From Butyrivibrio sp. XPD2002 (GTDB lineage Bacteria > Bacillota > Clostridia > Lachnospirales > Lachnospiraceae): 64,000 bases of DNA. How positions within the stretch are numbered: the stretch's first letter is position 1; each line of letters begins with the position of its first letter. The translations under genes and the position numbers were made by a program. Location of the stretch: the NCBI RefSeq assembly GCF_000423945.1, contig NZ_KE384116.1, positions 130,879 to 194,878 on the forward strand. Reading direction: 5' to 3'. Below the pieces are notes generated by a model that worked only from the letters and a program-made list of their open reading frames with translations, was not told the DNA's origin and searched no databases. Of the stretch, positions 7,968 to 16,659 are shown piece by piece.

Positions 7968-8627
7968 ATGGATGATTTTGAAGTAAAATACCACCAGCAA
8001 AAAAGGCTTATAGATCAGCTTATGCACGCTCTTGCCAGAGTGGCTGATGAGAACGGAAGATATACCAAGGAGCACTCCGAGAGAGTTGCGCTCTATTCCA
8101 TGGAGATCGCAAGACGCATGGGTAAGAGCCGCGGGGAGCAGTATGAGATCTATCAGATGGGTCTGCTTCACGATATTGGTAAGATCGGAATTCCGGACTA
8201 CATCACAGCCAAGGCGGAAGGGCTTAAGGATAATGAGTACAATCTCATGAAGAAGCATCCCATGATAGGTGCCAAGATTCTTCAGGATATCACTGAGATT
8301 CCGGGACTTGCGGTTGGTGCCAGATGGCATCATGAGAGGTTCGACGGAAGCGGTTATCCAGACGGACTTGTGGGTATCGCCATTCCCGAGGAGGCCCGCA
8401 TAATCGGTGTTGCAGATGCCTATGATGCCATGAGCTCCGAGAGAATTTATTCAGGAGTCATGAAGCAAAAGAAGGTAAGGGAAGAGATAGAGCGAGGCAA
8501 GGGAACCCAGTTCGATCCTGAGATTGCGGACATTCTTCTTCAGATGATAGATGATGACAAAAACTATGTCATGAATTCCGAAGTGCCTACTTATATTATA
8601 GAAGAGTATTTCACAAGATTAGAATAA
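7968..8627 (+). CDS. HD-GYP domain protein, probable c-di-GMP phosphodiesterase
   Basis: A 219-residue stand-alone HD-GYP domain. HDIGKIGIP holds the metal-binding HD pair, and HHERFDGSGYPDGL holds the GYP motif that separates this class from ordinary HD hydrolases. Family enzymes hydrolyse c-di-GMP to pGpG or GMP. No sensor domain, signal peptide or membrane segment is present, so it should be a cytoplasmic enzyme controlled by expression or by a partner. An AGAGGG at 7949-7954 is rather far from the ATG (13 bases). The gene lies between two hairpins, suggesting a single-gene transcript. A PilZ receptor encoded at 601 provides a possible reader of the same signal. Confidence 0.88.
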   Translation: MDDFEVKYHQQKRLIDQLMHALARVADENGRYTKEHSERVALYSMEIARRMGKSRGEQYEIYQMGLLHDIGKIGIPDYITAKAEGLKDNEYNLMKKHPMIGAKILQDITEIPGLAVGARWHHERFDGSGYPDGLVGIAIPEEARIIGVADAYDAMSSERIYSGVMKQKKVREEIERGKGTQFDPEIADILLQMIDDDKNYVMNSEVPTYIIEEYFTRLE

Positions 8628-8681
8628 TAATGAAAATTTACGCCGGTAATGCGCTTTTAGGCATGCCGGTTCATTGAAAAG

Positions 8682-8727
8682 CGAGGCGCATCGTGGTAAA
8701 ATTCTAACGGTGTGCCTCGTATTTTTT
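8682..8727 (+). terminator. Terminator between HD-GYP gene and ptb
   Basis: CGAGGCGCA pairs with TGTGCCTCG over 9 bp (one G-U pair), followed by TATTTTTTG. A second, weaker hairpin (CCGG arms) lies at about 8643-8670. Confidence 0.8.
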
Positions 8728-8818
8728 GCATATCTTTTGAAAAGTCATAAGACATATGAAAAATTCGAAGTACATATTATGTTGAATTATATTTTTTTGA
8801 TAACCAGGAGGAACACAA

Positions 8819-9736
8819 ATGAGTAAGAGTTTCGACGATATTCTCGCGAAGTTAAAGACAGCAAGCACTAAGAAGCTTGCAGTTGCATGCGCACAGGACG
8901 AGCCCGTTCTTGAGGCAGTTAAGCTTGCTAAGGAGCGCGGCATTGCTGATGCTATCCTTGTCGGCGATAAGGATGAGATCGAGAAGATCGCAGCAGGCAT
9001 GGGAATGGATCTTTCCCAGTTTGAGATCATTGATGAGAAGGATACAGTTGAGGCAGCTACAAAGGCAGTTTCACTTGTTCACGATGGCAAGGCTGATATC
9101 TATATGAAGGGTCAGCTTGATTCCAAGACTTTCCTTAAGTCAGTTCTTAATAAGGAAGTTGGACTTCGTACAGGTCGTCCTCTTTCTCACGTATGTGTAT
9201 TTGAGATTCCCGGCATTGATCGTCTTCTTTTCCTTACAGACGTTGCTTTCATGCCCTATCCCACTCTTGAAGACAAAAAGGTTATTATTGAGTATACAGT
9301 AAATGTTGCAAGAGCTTGCGGCGTTGAGTGCCCTAAGGTAGCTCCCCTTGCTGCAGTAGAAGTTGTTAACGACAAGATGCCTGTTACTGTAGAGGCAGCT
9401 GAGCTCACACGTCTCAACGAGGCTGGCGAGATCAAAAACTGCATCGTTGACGGACCTCTTTCAATGGATCTTGCTATCGATCCTTCAGCAGCTGAGCACA
9501 AGGCTGGCGCTAAGGACCGTAAGATCGTAGGTGACGCTGATATCCTTCTTTTCCCTGATATCCACGCTGGTAACCTTACTTACAAGACAATCGTTCGTCT
9601 TGCAACAGTTAAGAATGGTAACATCTTAACAGGAACCAAGGCTCCCGTTATTCTTACATCACGTTCAGATTCAGTTGAGGTTAAGCTCAACTCTATAGCA
9701 CTTGCAGCAGTAGTAGCAGAAGAGAAAAACTTATAA
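8819..9736 (+). CDS. ptb: Phosphate butyryltransferase
   Basis: Converts butyryl-CoA and phosphate to butyryl-phosphate and CoA. This is the first half of the butyrate kinase route that ends in ATP synthesis, and it is cytoplasmic. The 305-residue length matches the Ptb/phosphate acetyltransferase-like family. Recognisable blocks include VACAQDEPVLEAV near the N-terminus, DIYMKGQLDSKTFLKSVL, PLSHVCVFEIPG and the C-terminal DILLFPDIHAGN. A strong ribosome binding site (AGGAGG at 8806-8811) precedes the ATG. buk follows after 24 bases, so the two are one operon. Codon use is highly regular, as expected for an abundant central enzyme. The paralogous phosphate acetyltransferase is an alternative, but the buk neighbour argues for Ptb. 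Confidence 0.95.
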   Translation: MSKSFDDILAKLKTASTKKLAVACAQDEPVLEAVKLAKERGIADAILVGDKDEIEKIAAGMGMDLSQFEIIDEKDTVEAATKAVSLVHDGKADIYMKGQLDSKTFLKSVLNKEVGLRTGRPLSHVCVFEIPGIDRLLFLTDVAFMPYPTLEDKKVIIEYTVNVARACGVECPKVAPLAAVEVVNDKMPVTVEAAELTRLNEAGEIKNCIVDGPLSMDLAIDPSAAEHKAGAKDRKIVGDADILLFPDIHAGNLTYKTIVRLATVKNGNILTGTKAPVILTSRSDSVEVKLNSIALAAVVAEEKNL

Positions 9737-9760
9737 TCCGTAAAAATAAAGGAGAAAACC

Positions 9761-10828
9761 ATGATCAAAAGTTTAATCATCAATCCCGGTTCCACATCAA
9801 CAAAGCTTGGTATTTTCGAGGATGAGACACTTACAATGGAGGAGACTCTCCGTCATCCCACAGAGGAGATCGTTAAGTATGATCACATCATTGATCAGCT
9901 TGCTTGGAGAAAAGAACTCATTCTTAACTTCCTCAAGGAATCTAATCAGGATGTTAAGTCTTTCAATGTTATCGTAGGCCGTGGTGGTCTTGTAAAGCCT
10001 ATCCCGGGCGGTACCTACGCAGTTAACGACGCACTCCTTAAGGATCTTAAGGCAGGCGTTCAGGGTGAGCACGCTTCTAACCTCGGCGGACTTCTTGCAA
10101 AAGAGATCGCTGATGAGATCGGTGTTCCTTCCTATATTGTAGATCCCGTTGTTGTTGATGAGCTTTGTGATGAGGCTAGAGTTTCAGGTCTTCCTCAGTG
10201 TCCCAGAGTTTCAATTTTCCACGCACTTAACCAGAAGGCAGTAGCAAGAAGATATGCTAAGGAGATCGGTAAGAAGTACGAGGATATCAACCTTGTAGTT
10301 GTTCACCTTGGTGGCGGTGTTTCTGTTGGTGCTCACAAGAACGGTCAGATCATCGATGTATTCAATGCTCTTGACGGTGACGGAGCTATGTCTCCCGAGC
10401 GTGCAGGCAGCCTTCCTACAGGCGGTCTTATCAAGCTTTGCTTCTCAGGTAAGTACTCTGAGGCAGAGGTTCGCAAGATGGCAGTTGGTAAGGGTGGTTT
10501 CAATGCTTGGCTTGGAACTAACGATATGAGAAACGTAATCAAGATGAGAGATGAGGGTAACGACACAGCTAAGCTCGTTATCGATGCATTCATCTTCCAG
10601 CTTGCTAAGAACATCGGCTCTATGGCAGCTGTACTTGATGGTAAGGTTGATCAGATCATCATCACAGGTGGTATCGCTTACAACGCTCCTCTTATGGACA
10701 GACTTACTGAGAAGGTTAAGTTCATCGCTCCTGTAACAGTTTATCCCGGTGAGGATGAGCTCCTTGCTCTTGCTCAGGGTGCACTTCGTGTTATGAACGG
10801 CGAAGAGGAAGCTAAGATTTACGAATAA
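9761..10828 (+). CDS. buk: Butyrate kinase
   Basis: Transfers phosphate from butyryl-phosphate to ADP, giving butyrate and ATP. The 355-residue length and the ASKHA-type start SLIINPGSTSTKLGIF fit butyrate kinase. The phosphate-binding LVVVHLGGGVSVGAH, the GALDGDGAMSPERAG-like active-site block (here ALDGDGAMSPERAGS) and the C-terminal IIITGGIAYN are all visible. It is preceded by AAAGGAG and lies 24 bases after ptb. The pair implies that this organism can make butyrate with substrate-level ATP formation rather than only through butyryl-CoA:acetate CoA-transferase. A terminator follows at 10847. Confidence 0.96.
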   Translation: MIKSLIINPGSTSTKLGIFEDETLTMEETLRHPTEEIVKYDHIIDQLAWRKELILNFLKESNQDVKSFNVIVGRGGLVKPIPGGTYAVNDALLKDLKAGVQGEHASNLGGLLAKEIADEIGVPSYIVDPVVVDELCDEARVSGLPQCPRVSIFHALNQKAVARRYAKEIGKKYEDINLVVVHLGGGVSVGAHKNGQIIDVFNALDGDGAMSPERAGSLPTGGLIKLCFSGKYSEAEVRKMAVGKGGFNAWLGTNDMRNVIKMRDEGNDTAKLVIDAFIFQLAKNIGSMAAVLDGKVDQIIITGGIAYNAPLMDRLTEKVKFIAPVTVYPGEDELLALAQGALRVMNGEEEAKIYE

Positions 10829-10846
10829 TTTTTTTGAAATAGGGTG

Positions 10847-10880
10847 GCCCTTCCAAGCGTTGGCTCGGGAGGGCTATTTT
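10847..10880 (+). terminator. Terminator after ptb-buk
   Basis: GCCCTTCC (10847-10854) pairs with GGGAGGGC (10867-10874), one G-U pair, followed by TATTTTTA. It ends just before the ribosome binding site of the next gene, so it also sits in that gene's leader. Confidence 0.8.
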
Positions 10881-10891
10881 TAGAGGGTATG

Positions 10892-12496
10892 ATGAAGGTA
10901 TTTTTGGTTGAGGACGAATTTGTCGTCCGGGAAGGCATAAAGAACAATGTGGATTGGGAGTCGCACGGCTACGAGTTTTGTGGGGAAGCCGGTGATGGGG
11001 AAGTTGCGCTTCCAATGATACAGAAGCTTCAGCCTGATATTGTTATTACTGATATTAAGATGCCCTTTATGGACGGGCTCACACTTAGCCGCATGGTCAA
11101 GGAGAAGTTTCCCTGGATAGAGATTATACTTCTCACGGGCTATGAGGATTTTCAGTTTGCCCAGGAGGCCATAAGGATAGGCGTATCCTGCTATCTTTCA
11201 AAGCCGATAAGCGGCGATAATTTATTGAAGGAAGTGGATGCTCTCGCGGAGAAGACCAAAGAAAAAAGGCGCGAGCGAGAGATTAAAAAGCGCTATGAAG
11301 AGGAAATGAAGGAACGCACTGAATATGAGAAGCATGAGCTTTTCAGCGATATAGTCGCAGGGACCAAGGGGCTCTCTGAGATTATTGAGAGTGCCAAGAA
11401 GCTGTCTCTGGATCTTACAGCGATCAGGTACAACGTGATCCTGCTTAAGGTATGGTCCACGAGGCATGATGCTAACGAGTATTCACAGAGCGTTGTTGAG
11501 ATAGAGAAAGGGATAAGGGAGATCGCCGAGAAAACCGGTGCGATTTTCTTTGACCTTGGCGTGGAAGGTATCGCGCTTTTATATGAAGGTGACGACGATA
11601 ACACCATAGAAAAAAATATCGAAGAAGGCATTACTGAGATGAAGGCACTTTTCGATAACTATCACCACATCAGATATTTCGGCGGTGTGGGACAGAGTGT
11701 CGGAAGAATAAGCGATATAGGGGCTTCCTTTGGATGGGCAAGCAGAGCCTTCGCTCACATGTATCTTACTGAGGACAACGGCTTCCTTGTGGGATCGGAG
11801 GAGGGCCTCCATCCCGGGAAGGATGACGTGGTCTTATCTGAGATTGATCCCAAGCACATAGACAGAAGGCTTATAAAAGAGTTCCTTAGAAGAGGAGATG
11901 TGTCCGAGGCGGAATTTTTCATAGAGGAGTTCCTGAACGGTATGGGCAAGGGCGCCATCCGCTCAACGCTCCTTAGGCAGTACATCGCCATGGATATCTA
12001 TTTCTGCGTGGCTGACTTTTTGGAGAACGAGCTTCACAAGGAGGAAAAACCGGAGATACCTACGCCGGAGGTTCTGGCGGATGAGGGTCGCACGATTCAG
12101 TACATGGCCAGGATTGTGGGTCAGGCTGCGGTTCTTAGAGAAGATGATTCCAAGGGTCATTACCGGGATGCGGTTAATGAGGTCATATCCTATATCGAGG
12201 AGCATTACACCGAGGAGGATCTGTCCCTTAATACTCTGGCAGCCCATGTGAACTTTTCACCTAATCATCTGAGTGCGGTTTTCAGACAGCAGACAGGTCA
12301 GCCCTTCATCAAGTATCTTACTGATTACAGGATGAATGCGGCAAAAGAGCTCCTTATCAGTACCTCCAAGAAGAGCAACGAGATCGGCCTTTTGGTGGGA
12401 TATAAGGACCCGCACTATTTTTCATATTTGTTTAAGAAGACACAGGGGGTTACTCCTACGCAGTACAGAAGCGGCTCGCGCACGGAGGAAGGCTGA
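10892..12496 (+). CDS. Response regulator, receiver plus AraC-type DNA-binding domain (YesN-like)
   Basis: A 534-residue regulator. The receiver domain (about 1-120) has acidic residues at 7-9, the phospho-acceptor Asp54 in VITDIKMPFMDG, and Lys104 in LSKP. The middle (about 150-400) is a linker region typical of this class. The C-terminal two-helix-turn-helix AraC domain covers about residues 430-530 (LNTLAAHVNFSPNHLSAVFR; DPHYFSYLFKKTQGVTPTQY). The start is the second of two tandem ATGs, four bases after AGAGGG. The stop overlaps the next start (TGATG), so it is translationally coupled to the histidine kinase. Genes of this kind usually activate an adjacent sugar ABC transporter, here the one at 13979-19835. 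Confidence 0.92.
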   Translation: MKVFLVEDEFVVREGIKNNVDWESHGYEFCGEAGDGEVALPMIQKLQPDIVITDIKMPFMDGLTLSRMVKEKFPWIEIILLTGYEDFQFAQEAIRIGVSCYLSKPISGDNLLKEVDALAEKTKEKRREREIKKRYEEEMKERTEYEKHELFSDIVAGTKGLSEIIESAKKLSLDLTAIRYNVILLKVWSTRHDANEYSQSVVEIEKGIREIAEKTGAIFFDLGVEGIALLYEGDDDNTIEKNIEEGITEMKALFDNYHHIRYFGGVGQSVGRISDIGASFGWASRAFAHMYLTEDNGFLVGSEEGLHPGKDDVVLSEIDPKHIDRRLIKEFLRRGDVSEAEFFIEEFLNGMGKGAIRSTLLRQYIAMDIYFCVADFLENELHKEEKPEIPTPEVLADEGRTIQYMARIVGQAAVLREDDSKGHYRDAVNEVISYIEEHYTEEDLSLNTLAAHVNFSPNHLSAVFRQQTGQPFIKYLTDYRMNAAKELLISTSKKSNEIGLLVGYKDPHYFSYLFKKTQGVTPTQYRSGSRTEEG

Positions 12497-13836
12497 TGGG
12501 AGATGAACAGGTAAAGAGCAAGAAGGTCAGGGAAGGTCAGAGTAAGCTCGCCAACCAGATTCGAATATCCTATCTGCTTCTGCTTTTGCCCAGTATTATT
12601 TTCATGGTGTATGCCTTCTATAATCTGTGGAAGGTGAACGAGAGATACGATGAGATGCTGGGGTCCGTTGTGGCAGCCAGTGAGTTCAGTCTGGATTTCA
12701 AGGAGGATTTCGACTACGAGACTTATCTTGTAATAGTAGGTAATGTCACCCTTGAGAATTCCAAGATTCCTACATATCTGTCTGCGGCAAGGAAGATCGT
12801 AACAAGGCTTGAGGACTACACTGACGACGGTGACAACAAGAAGCGTCTTGAGAGTGTTGCGAAGTACCTGGATAATCTGGAGGTCTATATCCAGAGAATC
12901 CAGAGCAATATGGAATATGACGACAGGTACGAGGATAACATCACAATATGGGAAAATGACGTTCAGATAGTTACGTCCCTTATTCAGGAGACCATAAACG
13001 AGTACGTCTATTATGAAAATAAGCAGATTCAGACTGCTCAGATCGAGGCGAAGAAATTCTACCTTGATATCGTGAAGATCATGGGTGTTATTTTTGTGTT
13101 CATGATTCTCTTTGTGGCTCTGCTTTCCTTCTGGGGTCCCTTGTGGATAACAAGGCCTATCGAGAAGCAGGTAAAGAGTGAGCAGAAGCAGCTGCGAAAG
13201 GCTGAGTTTGAGCTTTTGCAGGCACAGATAAATCCGCACTTTTTATACAATACTCTTGATGCTATCGTGTGGTCTGCTGAGGCGGGCAATCAGAAGCAGG
13301 TCGTGAGCATGGTTGGAAGTCTTTCGGACTTTTTCAGAAGCTCTCTTAATAAAGGTAAGGAAATCGTCACTATCAGGGAGGATCTTCAGCATGTGAGAAG
13401 TTATCTGGAGATCCAGCAGATAAGGTATCAGGATATTTTATCCTATGAGATCGATGTTCCCGAGGAGATTTTTGATTATACGATTCCGAAGATCACGGTG
13501 CAGCCTGTAGTTGAGAACGCGCTCTATCATGGCATTAAGAATAAGAGGGGCGGCGGTAAGATTATCGTAACAGGCGGTGATCTGGGCGAGTACATTCAGC
13601 TGACGGTGAAGGACGACGGAATAGGTATGTCCCAGGAGAGGCTTCAGAAGATAAGGGAGAGCCTTGCCATGGAGAAGCCGGAGGATAATACTATCTACGG
13701 TCTGTATAATATAAATGAGAGAATAAAGCTTTCCTTTGGTGAGGAATACGGTATCGGAATCGATTCAACGGAGGGTGTCGGAACGATAGTTAATATCAGA
13801 CTTCCGAAAATCTTAACCGAAATCGTAAAAAAATGA
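12496..13836 (+). CDS. Sensor histidine kinase, YesM-type
   Basis: A 446-residue membrane kinase with two transmembrane segments (about 23-43 and 192-215) enclosing an extracellular region of about 150 residues. That region is largely helical and acidic and matches no sensor family I recognise. The phospho-acceptor is His248 in QINPHFLYN, the signature of the His_kinase (LytS/YesM) group. The ATPase domain carries NALYHGIKNK and DDGIGM. A full HAMP domain is not evident; only a short linker with RPI follows the second segment. It partners the upstream AraC-type regulator, overlapping by one base. It probably senses sugar availability, perhaps through one of the two lipoprotein binding proteins encoded nearby. 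Confidence 0.92.
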   Translation: MGDEQVKSKKVREGQSKLANQIRISYLLLLLPSIIFMVYAFYNLWKVNERYDEMLGSVVAASEFSLDFKEDFDYETYLVIVGNVTLENSKIPTYLSAARKIVTRLEDYTDDGDNKKRLESVAKYLDNLEVYIQRIQSNMEYDDRYEDNITIWENDVQIVTSLIQETINEYVYYENKQIQTAQIEAKKFYLDIVKIMGVIFVFMILFVALLSFWGPLWITRPIEKQVKSEQKQLRKAEFELLQAQINPHFLYNTLDAIVWSAEAGNQKQVVSMVGSLSDFFRSSLNKGKEIVTIREDLQHVRSYLEIQQIRYQDILSYEIDVPEEIFDYTIPKITVQPVVENALYHGIKNKRGGGKIIVTGGDLGEYIQLTVKDDGIGMSQERLQKIRESLAMEKPEDNTIYGLYNINERIKLSFGEEYGIGIDSTEGVGTIVNIRLPKILTEIVKK

Positions 13837-13916
13837 ACTTAAATAAAAAGAGTGTAAAAAAATTAACTTTATTGCATTTATTATTCAATGGCTTTTTTAT
13901 CTGTAAAAATTAGAAT

Positions 13917-13957
13917 AGTAATTGTTAAGGGAATGGTCCCTTAGCAATTACTTTTTT
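13917..13957 (+). terminator. Strong terminator/attenuator before the first sugar-binding protein gene
   Basis: A 16-bp stem (13917-13932 with 13937-13952, one G-U pair) closes a four-base loop and is followed by five T. It ends six bases before the AGGAGG of the binding protein, so it either ends the kinase transcript or acts as a leader attenuator. Confidence 0.88.
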
Positions 13958-13978
13958 CAATTAGGAGGAAAAAAAGTT

Positions 13979-15073
13979 ATGAAGAAGAAGGTATTGTCAA
14001 TATTGATGGCATCTACAATGGCACTTGGCCTCGTAGCTTGTGGCGGTGGCGCTAAGCAGGAAGCTCCTGCAGAGCCTGCAGCAACTGAGGCACCTGCAGC
14101 TGAAGAGAAGGCTGAGGAGCCCGCAGCTGAGGAAAAGACCGAAGAGACAACTGAAGAGACCGCTACAGAGGATACATCCGCTGCATCAGGCGATCTTATC
14201 AAGGTTGGTATCATTAACAACGATCCTAACGAGTCCGGTTATCGTACAGCAAACGATGCTGACTTGAAGGCAATGTTTACAGAAGCTAACGGCTATGATG
14301 CAAAGTTTGCATACAGCTTAAAGAATGATGAGCAGATCACAGCAGCTCAGGGCTTTATCCAGGATGAAGTTGATTATCTTCTTCTTTCAGCAGCTGATAC
14401 AGCAGGCTGGGATTCAGTTCTTAAGGATGCTCAGGACGCAGGCGTAAAGGTTATCCTTTTCGACCGTACAATCGATGCAGATCCTAGTCTCTATGAGGCT
14501 TCAATCGTATCTGATATGGCTAAGGAAGGTGAGATGGCAGTTGAGTGGCTCGCAGGTCAGGGACTTGATGAGTACAACATCATCCACATCCAGGGTGTTA
14601 TGGGTAGTGCAGCTCAGCAGGGACGTAGTGGTGCCCTTTCCGATAAGGTAGCAGCTGAGTCAACATGGAACCTTGTTACACAGCAGACAGCTGAGTGGAA
14701 CGCAGAGAAGGCTCAGCAGATCGTTCAGTCAGTTATCGATGCAGGTACACCTTTCAACGTAATCTATGCAGAGAACGACGATATGGCTAAGGGTGCTGTT
14801 GCAGCTCTTGATGCAGCTGGTATCAGCCACGGCGTAGGCAAAGACGTTATCGTTATGGGTTATGACTGCAACAAGTGGGCACTTGAAGAGCTCCTTGCTC
14901 AGAACTGGAACTATGATGGACAGTGCAATCCTTTCCAGGCTAGCTACATCGACGAGATCATCAAGACTCTTGAGAGTGGCGGCACACTTTCAGAGAAGAC
15001 CATCATCATGGACGAGAAGGGCTTCGATGCTGAGACAATTACTCAGGACGACGTTGATAAATATGGTATCTAA
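13979..15073 (+). CDS. Sugar ABC transporter substrate-binding lipoprotein (YtfQ/RbsB-type)
   Basis: A 364-residue secreted lipoprotein. The signal peptide ends in the lipobox LVAC with the lipid-anchored Cys21. A linker rich in Ala, Glu, Pro and Thr (about 25-70) tethers the binding domain to the membrane. The remainder is a type I periplasmic-binding fold (Peripla_BP_4): VGIINNDPNESGYRTAN at the start, VILFDRTIDAD, and IYAENDDMAKGAVAALDAAG near the hinge. It resembles galactofuranose-binding YtfQ, so pentose or furanose sugars are plausible ligands, but the ligand cannot be read. ATG at 13979 follows AGGAGG at 13963-13968. A terminator after the gene probably lets it be made in excess over the membrane components. 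Confidence 0.92.
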   Translation: MKKKVLSILMASTMALGLVACGGGAKQEAPAEPAATEAPAAEEKAEEPAAEEKTEETTEETATEDTSAASGDLIKVGIINNDPNESGYRTANDADLKAMFTEANGYDAKFAYSLKNDEQITAAQGFIQDEVDYLLLSAADTAGWDSVLKDAQDAGVKVILFDRTIDADPSLYEASIVSDMAKEGEMAVEWLAGQGLDEYNIIHIQGVMGSAAQQGRSGALSDKVAAESTWNLVTQQTAEWNAEKAQQIVQSVIDAGTPFNVIYAENDDMAKGAVAALDAAGISHGVGKDVIVMGYDCNKWALEELLAQNWNYDGQCNPFQASYIDEIIKTLESGGTLSEKTIIMDEKGFDAETITQDDVDKYGI

Positions 15074-15088
15074 TTATTGATTTTCTGA

Positions 15089-15118
15089 GCGGTGCGGAAT
15101 GTCCGCACCGCTCTTTTA
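15089..15118 (+). terminator. Partial terminator between binding protein and transporter genes
   Basis: GCGGTGCGGA pairs with TCCGCACCGC (10 bp) around a very tight loop, followed by TCTTTTA. Leaky termination here would reduce ABC subunit levels relative to the binding protein. Confidence 0.82.
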
Positions 15119-15147
15119 TGTAATATGAAAGAAAAGAGGTATAGCCG

Positions 15148-16656
15148 GTGGAAGAAAACAGAGTGCTCGAGATGCGAGGCATTAACAAAACCTTTCCGGG
15201 TGTAAAGGCGCTTCAAAATGTGGATTTTTCACTGAACAAGGGTGAGATCCATGCACTTATGGGGGAAAACGGAGCCGGAAAGTCAACTCTTATAAAGGTT
15301 CTCACAGGTGTTTACACCAAGGATACAGGTACTATCACTCTTGAAGGTCGTGGAGAGGTGGCAATAGGTTCACCTCAGGATGCGCAGAACTTCGGAATCA
15401 GTACTGTGTATCAGGAGATAACCCTCTGCCCCAACCTTACTGTGGCTGAGAACATGTTTATAGGACGTGGGGCAGGTAAGATAACAAATTGGAAAAAGAT
15501 GAATGCGGACGCAGATAAGATTCTGCAGTCCTTAGAGATTCCTGCAAAGGCTAATCAGCAGCTTTCAAGCTGCTCACTGGCTGTTCAGCAGATGGTTGCC
15601 ATTGCCAGAGCGGTGGACATGGAGTGTAAGGTTCTGATCCTTGACGAGCCTACATCATCTCTGGATGAGCAGGAGGTTGAAAAGCTTTTCGGTCTTATGA
15701 GAGATCTTAAAGCGAGAGGAGTTGGTATTATTTTCGTAACCCATTTCCTTGATCAGGTTTACGAGGTCTGCGACAAGATAACGGTTCTCAGAAACGGTAC
15801 CCTTGTCGGAGAGTATGAGATCAAGGATCTTCCCAGAGTTCAGCTTGTTGCCAAGATGCTTGGTAAGCAGATGGATGATCTCTCTGATATCAAGGGAGAG
15901 GGAGGAACATACGAAGGCGCGGATGCGGATGAGAAGATTTTTGAAGCATCAGGTCTTCAGAGTAATGCAGGAATTAAGCCCTTCGATTTTTATATTAAGA
16001 AGGGAGAGGTCAACGGTTTCACCGGACTTCTGGGTTCCGGAAGAAGTGAATGTGTAAGAGCGATTTTCGGTGCGGACAGAGTTATAAACGGTTCTGTCAA
16101 GATGCACGGCAAAGAGGTTAAGATCAGTAAGCCTCTTGATGCTATGAAAAACGGTATCGCATATCTTCCTGAGAACAGAAGAGGAGACGGTATCATTGGA
16201 GATCTGTCTGTAAAGGAAAACATTATCCTGGCACTTCAGGTACTGACAGGATTTTTCAAGCCCTTCAGCAAGGCCCAGGTAAATGCATTTGCTGATGAGT
16301 ACATAAAGAAGCTGAATATCAAAACCGCTTCAGCTGAAACACCGATCAAACAGCTTTCAGGTGGTAATCAGCAGAAGGTTATTCTGGCAAGATGGCTTCT
16401 TATGCATCCTGAATATCTAATTCTTGACGAGCCCACAAGAGGTATCGATATCGGAACAAAGGTAGATATTCAGAAGCTGGTGCTTGAGCTTGCAAAGGAC
16501 GGTATGAGTGTTACCTTCATTTCTTCGGAAACTGATGAGATGCTCAGAACCTGCTCAAGACTGGTTGTTATGAGAGACAGAAAGGTTGTAGGAGAGCTCT
16601 CCGGAGATGACCTTACACAGAACAAGATAATGAGTACGATCGCGGGGGATAAGTAA
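15148..16656 (+). CDS. Sugar ABC transporter ATP-binding protein with two ATPase domains (YtfR/RbsA-type)
   Basis: A 502-residue double ATPase that powers sugar import on the cytoplasmic face. The first domain has Walker A GENGAGKST (39-47) and Walker B VLILDEPTSS. The second has a degenerate Walker A (GLLGSGRSE), a full signature LSGGNQQK and Walker B YLILDEPTRG. A degenerate second P-loop is normal for the RbsA/MglA/YtfR class. The start is GTG at 15148, supported by AAAGAGG at 15133-15139. It is followed after three bases by the first permease gene. Confidence 0.95.
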   Translation: MEENRVLEMRGINKTFPGVKALQNVDFSLNKGEIHALMGENGAGKSTLIKVLTGVYTKDTGTITLEGRGEVAIGSPQDAQNFGISTVYQEITLCPNLTVAENMFIGRGAGKITNWKKMNADADKILQSLEIPAKANQQLSSCSLAVQQMVAIARAVDMECKVLILDEPTSSLDEQEVEKLFGLMRDLKARGVGIIFVTHFLDQVYEVCDKITVLRNGTLVGEYEIKDLPRVQLVAKMLGKQMDDLSDIKGEGGTYEGADADEKIFEASGLQSNAGIKPFDFYIKKGEVNGFTGLLGSGRSECVRAIFGADRVINGSVKMHGKEVKISKPLDAMKNGIAYLPENRRGDGIIGDLSVKENIILALQVLTGFFKPFSKAQVNAFADEYIKKLNIKTASAETPIKQLSGGNQQKVILARWLLMHPEYLILDEPTRGIDIGTKVDIQKLVLELAKDGMSVTFISSETDEMLRTCSRLVVMRDRKVVGELSGDDLTQNKIMSTIAGDK

Positions 16657-16659
16657 GAT

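Noticed and set aside
8639..8680. c-di-GMP riboswitch before ptb, suggested by the nearby HD-GYP gene
   Set aside because: Only a simple interrupted hairpin is present. The conserved core of GEMM riboswitches is absent.
12415..13239. 274-codon minus-strand open frame opposite the histidine kinase
   Set aside because: It is a shadow of the kinase gene, rich in Leu and Ile from reversed codons, with no ribosome binding site.
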